Source: Otis tarda (lineage: Eukaryota; Chordata; Aves; Otidiformes; Otididae). Taken from it: 64,000 bases of DNA. Location of the stretch: contig CM048572.1 of NCBI GenBank assembly GCA_026413225.1, positions 5,828,001 to 5,892,000 on the forward strand, in the 5' to 3' direction. The notes under the pieces were generated by a model. That model did not search any database. It was not told where the DNA came from and saw nothing but the letters and a program-made list of their open reading frames with translations. Of the stretch, positions 32,101 to 44,420 are shown piece by piece (position 1 is the stretch's first letter; every line of letters starts with the position of its first letter). Both the position numbers and the translations under genes were made by a program.

Positions 32101-34514
32101 GAGCCAGCGCAGGGGACCGTGATGCAGCAATAACGCTTACACTGTGACAGCAGGCAGTCTGCAAACACAGGAATGGGGCTGAACTGGCCCGGGGGCTCCG
32201 TAACGGCATGATGGAACCTGTCACTTCTAGGGCAGTGGTCCAAAGCACAGCCATGTTAGCAGAACGTGGTCCTCCAGGCACCGGCTTCCTTCCTTGGGCT
32301 GGGAGAGAGCAGACTCAGAAGCATCTCGATGACATTGCACCAAAATGACAGCGTGTCACGCTGGATAAAGCTCAGGACAGCAGGAACTCCCCCCATGCAC
32401 AAGCCCATCATCACCTGCTGACAAAAGATTAGGTGAATAGATGTCTACAAGGGGAAGAAGTGTTCACAGTCTGCAGGACTCGTCCCCAGTCAAGTCGGAA
32501 GCAGGCAAGGTAGCTTCACAGTGAAACTCCGCACGAGTAACGTTCTTAAGATCAATCGCACGAATCCCTGTGTCGAGCTGCTCACCCAAATGGCCAGGAT
32601 CAGGCAGAGCAGCCGAGCGAGAGGGTTCGTTAAGTGACCTCTCCCTGGTTTAATGCTGTAAAACTGTACGTACCTTACAGCAACAGCCAGGAAAGTGGTT
32701 TGCAGCACTGTCCAACGCACTGAAGATCTATGTTGCCACTCTTCTTGAGGTTCTTCTACACCATCTGCTTTCACATCCAGAGAACTCGGCAATCACTAGG
32801 GGCAGCACCCAAAATTCAGGACCAGCTGCTCCCATCCGTACCCTTCATCCTCTCCCCACTTCTAAAACGGGGCACAAGTCTCACCACCACCTGGCAAGTG
32901 CTGGTGAGTGGTGAAAAGCTGCTAGCGAAGGAGATACTCTCACCTTTTAGATTACACAAGTTGCCGTCTTGGGCAAGGTCCCAGGAGACCGCAGCTCCCC
33001 AGCAGCCAAGCCCTGCTCGTAGGAGGATATTCAAGTTCCAGTGAGCCACACATCACTCGCCGTCCCCCAGAGCATACAGGTGTTCTGAAATTGTTCACCA
33101 GGGATCATCTGCACTAGGAAATTGCTGCCAGCCTCCTCCTCGTTGCCTGGCATCTTCTCCTTACCGCTCCCTTCCCCTGCCAGTAGTGATTTCCATGGCA
33201 TGTGAGATTCTCCCCAAGGGACGCTTGCTGAGCTTCTCCCCAGAGCACCTTCCTTTAGGATCCTCCAAGAGACAGCTCTGAAGGCTCTCAGAAGTCACAC
33301 ATCCGTGTGATCTTCTGTACATATGCATGCCAGTCTAGAGCTCACTCTCCCCAAGGCAATGAACAATTAAAAGACCCACAACTTAGGGAAAAATCTACGA
33401 CCTTAAACATGTATTGTCCCAGCAGGAGGATCACACAAACCACACAAGGGGAAAAGAAGGTTATACAGCAGAAGTGCTTGAAGATACCACATCCCCTATA
33501 TTGACAATTTTATTTCTTCCCTTTTACCAGTGTCAGGCTCACTATTAAAGACACGGTTTTACCCTGGAAGGCTTCTCAGCTACAGGCAGAGTCTGAGGGA
33601 ATGGCTGGCAGACCTAGCTGAAGTCTGAGGTTTACAACCCCCTGGTTTAGAAGCAGCCCCAACCTGTTATCCTGCCTTGGAGAGCACGCACTGCCAGCTG
33701 CCCGGCCTCGCAGCATCCCACCCAGCACGTCATTAAATAACTCAAGATGCCTTGAAGAGGAAAGGGTTTGGGGTTTTGGGAAGGGCAGAGCAGAGATGAA
33801 AGCAAAGCTTCTGTCTGAAAGGGATGGATTTTCCCAACTGCTGGGCCATGCCTCTTGCACAGGGGATAAAAACTTCATATGAAAAATATTCACACCAAAG
33901 ATGAAAGAGCTGGCCCCAATTTCCATTCTGCTGCTAAGTTGCTGTGGTGTGCTGCTCAACAGCCTGCACAAGCCATTGAACCCAACTATATGACCAGAGG
34001 GAAACACAGGTATCTGCATTTTCATTATTTCTGCAGAATCAGATATTCCCCAGGAGCATCTTTACCCACCCACAAACACCACGAGGTCTGATTTTCTGCC
34101 ACACCTCATAAAGATGCTCCTTTCCATCTGGAGCTCGGTCACTGCCAGAGGTGCTGACACAGGGCGGGGGTGTCTCCCAGATCCACCCCTGGACCATCAG
34201 GCTCTAGCCATCAGCAAGAAGGAGGTTTAGCATCATTTTTTCCAGTAGCTCTGCTGCCCCTGAAACACAGGCACCAGGAGGCAGCTCATGCTGGTGCCTG
34301 GATGCGGCTGCCATGTGGAGGCTTCCCATGGGCTTATCCTGTGGGAATGGCAAGGGGTCTTCATGGCACAACGTGAGAGCCAGTAAGCCCCCTGCCCCCC
34401 TGGTTGTCTGCCTTTCCAACTGCAAGGTTTTAACACGTTCCAGGAACGCTGAAAAGCCTCTCTTGACATTTAGGAAGTGGTAAAAGGGGTGGTCAGCACT
34501 GTCGCCCGCCACTG
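29121..34514. other. Intronic DNA with one CR1 remnant
   Basis: No gene is supported. A T-A rich word (acaaatatag on the - strand near 29258) could serve as a TATA-like element for the nested candidate. A long A-rich tract runs at about 31315-31353, and a short AAATG/AAATT tandem stretch at about 31680-31712. A CTCF-like word (gctgccctctgcagc) lies at 29654-29668 on the - strand. Confidence 0.55.
31076..31150 (-). mobile_element. CR1 LINE 3' end remnant
   Basis: Reading the + strand gives the reverse complement of a CR1 tail: atagaaacatacaactactc, then gctgggagggaccgctggag and gacatctgggccaacccccc. This matches the atagaat...tggaagggacct...ccaacccccc order. Degenerate and short. Confidence 0.65.
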
Positions 34515-34580
34515 GGAAGGAGGAAACCGAAGCGGGGAGAGATGAAACAATCTGCCCGAGGTCCAACCACAGGCTGCAGT
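34515..34580 (-). mobile_element. MIR-like SINE core fragment
   Basis: The + strand reads aggaaaccgaagcggggaga then aacaatctgcccgaggtcc. This follows the reverse complement of the MIR core (gaggaaactgaggcacagag ... aacttgcccaaggtca). Diverged and partial. Confidence 0.45.
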
Positions 34581-35079
34581 GGGGTGCAGCTCCACCTGCC
34601 AGCGTCTTTATTCACAAAGCCATCACCCCTCCCTAGCATCCACTCAGGTTTAAAGCAGAAAGGCAGCGCAGGAGCAAACATAGAAGAACATGTTAAAGGA
34701 AAACTTCATGCCGAGGCCAAAGGAGCAGCAGAAATCTGCTCTACCCAAACAGGCCATTGATTTAAAGCTAAAGAAGAAACTGAAAGCAATGCTAAGGAAG
34801 GCTTCTCAGCTCAAGAAGCAACCACCTTGCTAGTGCACACCTGCAGTTACACAGGGAGCTCCAGCATCGCAGAGCAAGAGCCCTGGGCACCTGTAAAAGC
34901 ATTTAAACAGATCATCCTGTTCCGTTTTCCCCAGGAGAACAGAAGAAAGGCCCAAGAGATGGTCATGCTTTCTACTCCATCCAGGCTTTTCACACACCAG
35001 CTATGGAAAAGGGCACGGACTGCTTTCCCACTACCACAGCTCCGGCTGGAAGGGAAATGCTGTCACCAGCGTGTTACAG

Positions 35080-35190
35080 AAAGGGAAATGAGGCACAGAG
35101 CAAATTTAAATCACTTGCTCAAGGTCGCAGGAAGCTTATAGCAAAGCAATTGAACCCAGGACTTGTGAGTCCCCAGTGTAGTCAGTTATC
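35080..35190 (-). mobile_element. MIR SINE, well-preserved core
   Basis: The + strand reads aaagggaaatgaggcacaga, then tcacttgctcaaggtcgcag, then caattgaacccagg. This is the reverse complement of the MIR core in correct order, with the tRNA-like B-box part (gttcgaatccc equivalent) at the far end. A clear copy for a sauropsid genome. Confidence 0.7.
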
Positions 35191-38100
35191 AGAGATCGTT
35201 CTTTTAATGGGTCACCTTTAGTCAGAAACCCTCCCAGTTTGCATACAAAAGCACTGCCAAGAGATTAGACTGAATTATATTGGCACAGAGAATTATTACG
35301 AGTTTCCCTTCCAGGCCACCACGCTCAAAGGGTTGTTTTGGAAATAAAATAAAACAAAACTTGCAGCATGTTCAGTGTGCTGGAACAGACAACTCCTCAA
35401 GCGCCACAGACAGCTGAACCACCTAAGTGCTTGTCAGGCTCCAGATCAAGCTGGGAGATAAGTGGGTGTTTAATCCGCAGTTAATCGCCTTGTTTTGAAG
35501 GGTGGCCTCCAGTGAGAGCTCACCCGTTCCCAAGTTTCACCTTGGATTTGCATCTTCATTCATAAATACCTCTGGATGAAACGGAATATTGCAGCCTGAG
35601 CACCGAGCCAAACATCAAAAAGCCTTTCCCTTTGCACAAGGCCTCTCCTTGAACCTGGTGTGCCATCAGTTTGTGTTGCTCCAAAAACAACCAAATGGGC
35701 TTTATCCGTGCTTTCATGGGCCATGGGCACAGTTCTTTTCCTTCCTAAGGAAAATCTGCCTACAGCATTTCTCCACATACCTCAGTCCACTCACAGAAAC
35801 TAGAAATGGCCTTTGCTGGAGCCTTCTGTGCCCTCAGGGTACCCTCACCAGGCAGGGCTGGTTGAAGGCATCTCAGTAGCATCCAGGCTGGCTGCTCCTC
35901 CCGCGAGTCTCCAACAGCCGCTGTTGGAGCCCCAGCAGTATCACCTCCCCTCGTACCCCGATGCCTTCCTGGGGGGCAGCTCACCTCACTTACAGAGCCA
36001 AGAGGAACAGCAGAGCCCAGGCTGCAAGCGCTGCTCCATGCCCCAAACCCCTGACCTCCAGCACGGGGAGAAGCCCACACACAGGCAAATAGGAACATCA
36101 AAACCCCAATCCTTCCAGTGAACAGATGCAATTTTTAATACAACAGACAATCAAACCACATCCGTGGATATCCACGGTGCTCAGATAATTCTCAGCTGAT
36201 GACAAATAGTGCAAGTGTCGGGCAACGGGTTTGGAAAGGGCCACGCAGGGTGGAATTTGCCTTTCAAGCAACACCGAGGGCTGCACAGGGAGGGTTGGGG
36301 AAGTCAAAACAGTTAGTGTGGGGCTAGCCAAGAAGTTCATGCAGCGTTTAAGCATCCAGTTGGCTCATTTTTCTGAGTACAAGCAATTTAATTTGTCAAA
36401 CTGATACTGTGTACAGGTCCTGAGCACACAGGTCAGTAAGAAATAAGAGTAGGAAGGGAGCAATGAGGGAAAGGGATGCAAGGGCATCACGAAAACAGTG
36501 TCCGAGCTGCCAGTTGGGAAAACTTTACAGTTACACCTACTGACTGAGGAGATACGGAAATGAAAACAGGTAGACCACTGCAGTCAGACCCCAAAACAGC
36601 TTCCCAGCTCCACACTCAGGGCTAGAGCCATCTGTCTGGGGAATGATGAGCATTATTTGGTGCTAACCTCAACCGTCACCTCCCTAGGAAGCACCAAATT
36701 CCATCAGCTCAACAGAAAGAGAGAAGAAAAAAAATTAAACAAAAACAAAACAAAAACCAGGAGAGAACTTTGCCTCCACTAAGACTCTGTTACAGAAAAA
36801 AAAAAAAAAAACCCAAGCACTACCAAATCAAATGGGTAAAGGAAAATTCTGCTTTGCAAAGCCTTCGAGTGCGGCATTCTTTACTTGGCGCTCTGCTGCA
36901 GATCTGCAGGCGAACACTTGCTCTCAGGAAAAATTTTGCTCTCAAGGTGGGGAAATTAAACATATCTTTTCCCTGTCTCTTCTCTACTGGCAGAGGCAGT
37001 TTCGCAGGACAGCTGATCACAGTTGTACAAGCATGATAACCCTGCCTCAGCCCTTTTTCGCTTTAAGGCTACTCACCAGGAGACCTTGCTGCCACTCCTC
37101 AACACCTGCCCATAAACCCCGCTGAGGAGCACGTTCAGGGCTGGGACCAGAGATTTCATGCAGTGCAGCCAGTTCTGTGAAAGTACCATATGCTTTTCAC
37201 ACCATGGGTCCCGTCTCCAGTACAACCACGCCATCTGACCAGGATGAACCCCTCAAGAACCAGCTCAAGAAGCACATCCAGTAGGTTATTTGCAACAAGA
37301 CCAAACTAGCAGCCATGGGCCTCTACATCCATGGGCCCTAAACACAGGGCTGAAGAGATGTGACATCAACTATGTCCAAAATTTGCTTGCTTTGAAATCC
37401 TACTCCTCCTTATCTATGTTACAGGAGTACCCAGAGGCCTCAGCCAAGCCAACACCTGCCCTGCAAAGCTCGGGCTGAAGAAATGTGCATTTGCACATGT
37501 AATGGCCACCTCCATGTAGAGCTCCCACTCCACGGCCCGTCAGAAGCAGCTCATAGTTTTACAGTAGAAATAAATCACCACAGCAGAGATTTTGTGGAGA
37601 AGATGTGCAGCAGCAGGACAGGCAGGCTGTAGGAGAGCTCCTGCACAAAGTGCTGGGAGTCAAGCCACCAGCCAGACATCACGGACTCTGGTGTCCCTCG
37701 GGGCTTTTCTAGTGCTCCCATCGCAGAGCTAAGCTCTGCCTGTCAGCAGCCAAAACATCCTGGTGAAAGTGCTGTGCACGGAGCAGGACCGTGCTCTGCG
37801 AACCCCCGCAAGGGATGTAGAAAAGGTTGTTAACCTAAACAAACAGGTCTGAGATTGATTCGTAGGAAGGATGAAATCAAGAGGTAAAAATAACATTTCC
37901 AACGCACCAGTGACATACGTAGCCCTTTAATCCAACAGACTATTTACAGGCCAAGAGCATTCCTTGCTGCTCTTACCTTCATCTGCAAGGTCCCAGTCAA
38001 CCACTGCTTCGGAGGAGCCTGTTTGAAGGCAACAGGCAGCCCAGGGAACAGCTGAGCGTGAGAACAGGGATTTGCAGGAGGAGAAGTTAAATAACTGAAG

Positions 38101-41100
38101 GGACAGCTAAGCACAGCTCGCTAGGTTTTGCTCCACAATCCAAGTACTAAAAGTTGAAAATTCAAAATGTTTCCTCCCTGAATCCATTCAATTCCCATTT
38201 TCCTATTTCAGAGTCTTCTACTTGCTTCAGCATCCAGATCTGCACTTCCCAAATGCACTGCTAGGAACACAGTGTTGTAAACAAAGTTTTATAAAAAAGC
38301 AAGGTTAACACACAACATTTTCCCCATTACTTCAATACATCCTGCGAGCTTGGTAAAGAAAGAGTCTATTTAAAAATCTAGGGTGGGGAAGAATTAGCTC
38401 ACCAAAACCACAAGCAGATTTGCTTTGCACTTTCAGTCCAAGAGAAAAACAAGCAAGGCTATGTGCATATTGATGCACACAATAGCACAATCATTTTAAA
38501 AACAAATGAATTGGGAGGGAGAGGACACCAGAGCAGGGTGGAGGGAAAGCAGGAGTGGAGAGAAAAGAGCCAAGTCCTAAAGCAGAGATCCTGAGTTTGG
38601 TTGTTAAAGCTCCCTAAGAAGACATTTTAAAGCCTCCACGTGCCAGCGCAGGACTGGGAGCACGCAGGGAGGATGACACACGTTGCTACAATGCCACAAT
38701 CTGTCTCTGGGTGCAAGCCCTAGAGTAATAAACGACATTATTTTCTGTAGATGTAACACAAAGGAATCCTTCCTGCTTACCCAGTGACCCTCCACACAAA
38801 GCATCCAAACGCATTATCAATGTCTTTCAGTGGCAAATCCCAAGGGATATAAAATTTAATTCCCTTCTCCCTACTCTCTCTCCCAAGAGACCCTGACTCT
38901 GTTTACCAAGGCAGAGTGAAGCTACAAAAGCTTTACCCTCTTCCTGCCGCCGGACTCCCCATCTACAACCATGAGACAACCCAGAGAGCAACAACGTTCG
39001 CTGCGTTTGCAAGATTATTGCCATGAGGTATTTAAGGACCCATCTAGTACGCAATTAATTGAGGCAGCTTCAAGGAGGACAGCTCTCAGGAGGCTGAGGG
39101 GCGCACGTGGATCCCAGCACACCACGTGCTAGAGCGGGGTCCGTTAGTTTCTTCCTACCAGTTTAACAGACTGGATTTAGCCTGCAGAACTGGAAGTGTG
39201 TCAGGCAAGCTACAGCAAACAGCATCGGTCCAGCTGTTGTACTCCCAATGCTGATTATTCAATAAAGTCTAGAAACAAGCAGTCTCCAGGCGTGGCACAA
39301 GCTGGGTAGAAATCACCCTAGGGTTTGAAAATCCCCATTTCCACGGGGACTCTGTCATTTATCACACAGCCACAAACTGGGTGAATGAATTCCCCGCCAG
39401 TCTGCTCACTAATTCTCAACCATAGAGCTTCGTTTCTTACAAATAAAATGGCTTTGCTCTGGTATGAGACTCAATTGCTTCTTCAAAAATCTGGAACGGT
39501 GTAACGGAAAACTGGAGTGTTATTTCCAAGCACACTTCTTCCATTCACAGAAGCCAAAGAGAAAACGCATTGCTTTCCTGACCCCTCATCCACACCATGG
39601 GACAGATGAATATTAAAGTTATATGGATGCTTAGGGGTGGGGAAAAAAATAAATCAGTGGTCTAGCACAAAGACAGAGGAGCACCAGCCAGGAGAAGAGT
39701 ACAAATCCACAGGACACCTGAACTGAATCCTGCAGTACACTGAATGCACCACATTTCTCTGCCCAGGCTACGTGAGACAAACGTGCATGGTCCATATCGC
39801 ATATGGAGCCCAAGGTGACAGCGGTGCCCTACCTGCACGAGGGACCGTGTCCTCAGCCCGTCGTTCTCCAGCTTCTCCTCCGTGCTCACATGCATCTTTG
39901 AAGTGCCTGCAATCGCTTCAGCTGCACCGGGATTCAGGGCTGGAAGAGAAGACATTACACCAAAAATTACTGCTGCACCTCCGAAGGAGAAGGCGACTCT
40001 TGGTTAGTAAAGGCTGAAAATAAAACACTGACCAGTTTAAGGTGCCTCCCAGCTCATGCTGTCCACCCCGCCATGCTCACACAGTACACCCTCACTGAAG
40101 CATCTCAAACCACACATCTTTGATTTTTTTTTTTTCCACCCAATTAGCAAAGACATCATTTATCAGAAGTTAACCAAGTTCACTGTATTAATCACCAAGC
40201 ACTCAACCGCACTCCTCTCAACCCAGTAAAAGGAAAAACCTCCCAGCTGCAGCGTGCTGGGAACCAGGGCGCTGCTCCCCAGCTCATGGGCTCGGTTCGT
40301 TAAGAGGACTGGAAACCTCAACCAGCTGAGAATGTATTTAGAGAAGCAATCCCAGCACCCCAACCGACACCACCGCAGCCTGCAGCTATATATAACCTCC
40401 AGCTTTGCTTGTAGCTGTGGGTTTCCTCTCTCCTCTCCGTTTTCCTCTGCTGCCGTCCAGTCCCTGTTCTCTCATCCCCGGAGAAGCAGCAGAGCCAGCC
40501 TGATGTATTTCATAATTTCTAAACTTAACCATCTACAGGGATAACCAGCCAAGTGGATTTCTGGGATTAAGTTCAGACAGGGGGAGAAAACAGCGAACTG
40601 AAAAACAAAGAGTCACCCTGGAAAAAGGTGAGCCAGAGCTCGTAACAAGGATGAAAAATAGGAAAATTATGTTGTGACTCCTGAGTAAAGGAAAATTTGG
40701 GCTCGTTAGCTGGTCCTGCCGGAGTGCGGTCAGTGACAGGTTCTCCGCCCCCAGCAACACGTCCCGAGTGTCTCTGTAGTTCGGCCAGTGCCTGTGCTCA
40801 GGATAAAGTCCCCTGGCAAAGCCTCCCTGCTCTGCTTCTCAGGTTGGATCCTGCTGACCATAGACTTTGCACACAACCAGCGGGTTTCTGTGATTAAAAT
40901 AAGTAAGTAAATAAGCAGCATGGAGAGATTTCACCAAATAACTAGCACAGATGCATTACAACTTGGGAAGGTGCTCCTCGCCCCCTTCCAAAATCCTGCA
41001 AAGAGCTTCCACTCTGGCCATAACTGCACAGACCGAACCCCAGCAGGAATTAAAAAAGAGATTTTTTTTTTTTTTTTTTTAAAAAAAAGGCAAAGGAATT

Positions 41101-44079
41101 GGACAAGTGTTGAAGGACGTATAAAGGTTTTCCCTTGCTAAGCACTTAGGTGTCCCGACGCTCGCTGCTGCAAAGCCAAGCACGAAGCTCCCCGCAGACC
41201 CATGGCCCTGCTTATTTGCTGTACGTTATTTTCCCAACTTAATTCACAAGAAATTCAAAGGGAGCACAGAACTGGGGGAAAACTCAGCCCCAAGTCTGGC
41301 AAATCACAAGAGTTCCGAGAACAAGTAAAAAATGCTTTAAATGCCTGCTAGATGCCACAGCTTTTTCTTTCTTCCTTGCTTTTCTTTATTTTTTCTCCCC
41401 TAAAACGAAGGGAAGGCTTATTCTGAACCAATTAGGTTTCAACACTCTTGGAAAGATCCCAGTGTTGAATGCCAGGACCTTGACATAACAGGTGACAACC
41501 TTTTCTACGCCAGAAAAAGTTTAACATATAATAAGAAACAAATATTAGACTGCTGATGGAGTGGGTTTTTATTCCAGCAATTTGTGTAAATGTCCCGTAA
41601 CGACTTGCACAACACGACCAGCTCCCGAATGAAGTGATAACAGCACAGCCCCAGCTGCTCATCTGCCATTCCTCCTTCAATAACATTCCTGCTCCCCTTA
41701 TATGAGCTCGCTGTGCTACAGGAGGTTTAATATCATTCACACGCTCCTTTAGGGATCCAACATATGCCTAAGACTTCGACAAACAAAATCTCGTGATCCT
41801 TGAAGTACCTATATTAAGAAGAGTGACCTTGATCACAGCAGTCTGAGCGGCTTCACGCTTCCTGAAATTAAAGGTGGTTTAAATAGAAACTTAAGCTGGA
41901 GGCAGAGAAAAATCTGAGTTTCCCAAAAGCTTGTTCTCAAATACTGAGCAAAATTTCTGCAAATTTGCCACCAGGAGCCAGTGTTACCCTGGCAGCTCCT
42001 CCTTGAACTGCCTGAAGCTGCTGCTTCAAGTGAAATAGTACAGAAGAGAGCAGGGGGCAAAGGGAGATGGGTTGGGGCTTCCTCCAAGCAGCATGTCCAG
42101 TTCAGCTGCTTACCACTGAAATGGGAACAGCAACAAGGATGACCATGGAATGTTTTTTTCATAGCTTCTTTCAGATACTAAGATCCCACCATCTGATAGC
42201 CATGATACCCTCAGGTCCTTCTGTCTCAGGGATTCCCACTGTCTGCCAGAGCCACTGATCATCCCGCTGTCTTATGGTTTCCTAAGGCTTGACCTATAAA
42301 CGTTCAAGAATGGAGAATATATTCCCTAAATACCGGACGCAACATAGAGAATAATTCATCCTCATGTACCTGGGGACTTAAAATCGTAACGCCTGAGCCA
42401 GCTGGGAGAGCAGGCTGGAGAAAAGAGAAGAAGAAACACCAGCCTCCTGACAGCATGCCTGCACAGGGATCCACTGTGGGGGCTGAGCACGCGGAGGGTC
42501 CACACATTTAAAAGTCAAAACCTCTGCAGAGCCTCAAATATAGAGATTATTCTGTTTTCCTTTCACCTGGCAACCCATATCAGATTATTTTTTTTTTAAC
42601 AGCTGTTAGCTCTCCTTGCTTTCTTTTAGGTTTTTGCATTTGTTTTTTTTTTTTTCCGTGGCTGGAAAGGGAACAAGGCTGTCCCAGAACAAAGGCTTCT
42701 TGCAGAACAAACCCTGGTTCAACCTGATACTCACACAAGCAGACGAGGCAGCCCCAAGCCTGACTCCCAGCACTCTGCACCGCTGGGCGCTGGGTTGAGG
42801 AAGAGCAAAATGACATGGAAAAAGATAAAAACAATTCCCCTGCCTGATGGTCCCCAAAGGGGATGCTTTGGCGGATGCTTCACCCTTTCTTGCTGTTGCC
42901 AGTACTGGGAAATAGCTCAGTCGCGCAGGCACTTCGCAAGACCCCAGCTTTGGCAGAGATGGGCACCTTCCTGTGGTCCATGGGACCTTCTGCCCCAAAA
43001 GCCAAGAACACGGCAAGATTTCCTCACCGTGCCGTTCCGTCTCCCAACACCCACGACAAAACGAAGTCTTTTGGTCCCCTTCAATGATCGTCATGGTCCA
43101 GCTTACAACAGTTATGACTTAGCAGCTCTCACGGATGGTCCTGAAGTTGATTAAAGATGGCTGTTATATCGAGTAAGGAGCAAAAAGCTCATTTATACCT
43201 TAAGATCTCAGTTGATTTGTGTGGATCTCACAAAAAAAAAAAAGGTGATGGGCAGTGATACAGAGTTATGGCTGAGGAAGAACCTGGCCTGAGATTTTGC
43301 ACCTTGTTTGCAAATCAACAGCACAGATCTGCTCCCTGCCCTTGTCTATAAAACAGTTGTTCCCTACAGAGAAAAAAAAAAAAAAAAAAAAGTTAATTTG
43401 GTGTCAGATTGGCATCTTTGATAAGACACCAGCAGAGACCATCCGGTCCTGCAGGTCCTGCTGCATGTGGGACTGGCTTGAAAAGGTTCCCATTCCCAAG
43501 GTACAATTAAAGGACTGACAAGTTACCATTTAGGATCTCAAAAGTGGCTGTTTCTACTCCTCCAGTATTTACAGAGAGCTGGGAACTTGTCTTTACTGAT
43601 ATTTCTTTAAAGAGAAATAGCTATACCAAAGGCAACGTCACTCCCGCCTCCTCTCTTTCTCTTCCAGCTCAAGTGAACCAGTGTCCTGGAAAGGCTGTAT
43701 CATCGAGACAGGCAAGTCATGCAATTTAACGTCCATGACATTCACTTTTAGAATCAAAGAGCATAAAATATTTCTAGCCAACATCTGCTTTTGTAGACAG
43801 GCATGCAAACTTACATTATCTTTAGTCACTTCCATCTTTTTAAGTGCATGAAAATTTAAGCCCCAGAACGTCATTTGTCATCTCTGGCTTATTTTAGACT
43901 GAAAACAACCCTTCGAGCCTCACGACTCCATGCCAGTGCTGTGGGAGCGCAGGAAAGCATCGAGACAACTCCCACTTGCAGAAGAATAAACTGCACCTTC
44001 ATTGCGCAAAAATTACCATCATGAAATATTAGAAAGATATTTCCAAGCCATTTTCATCTTCTAACAACTGGTGCTCCAC
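35191..44079. other. Intronic DNA, no recognisable gene
   Basis: AT-moderate DNA with A or T runs at 36797, 41061, 42643 and 43373. Short open frames here lack splice context, homology or codon bias. No repeat family was identified with confidence. Confidence 0.6.
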
Positions 44080-44420
44080 AAGCTCTTCAGACCATCAAAT
44101 CCAGTTGTTACTTTTAGGGAAAGTATCGCCCAGCACTTAATCTGAAGTTTTTCTCTGCAATTTTAGGACCGTGACCTCTTGTCCTATCCACAGTGAATGC
44201 AAAAAGCAAACACAACCTTCCTTTTAGGCAATTTTAGGCACCTGAAGATATATCTCCTCCCTTCCTCCTCTCTTATCTAGAGCCAAACAACTCAGGTTTG
44301 TTCAGACTGGTGGTTTCTAGACCTCCAGTCAATCTCGTTATAACCCAGACCTCCTCCGCTGACCAGAGCCAGAAGAGGACATCTTCACCCAGGCTTCTGC
44401 ACTAAGCACCTATCTACTCC
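44080..44420 (-). mobile_element. Old CR1 LINE fragment
   Basis: The + strand carries the reverse complement of old CR1 internal sequence in order: ctgaagtttttctctgcaat, gacctcttgtcctatccaca, cctcctctcttatctagagc, aactcaggtttgttcag, and ggtttctagacctccagtca. About 340 bases, strongly diverged, non-coding. Confidence 0.7.
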
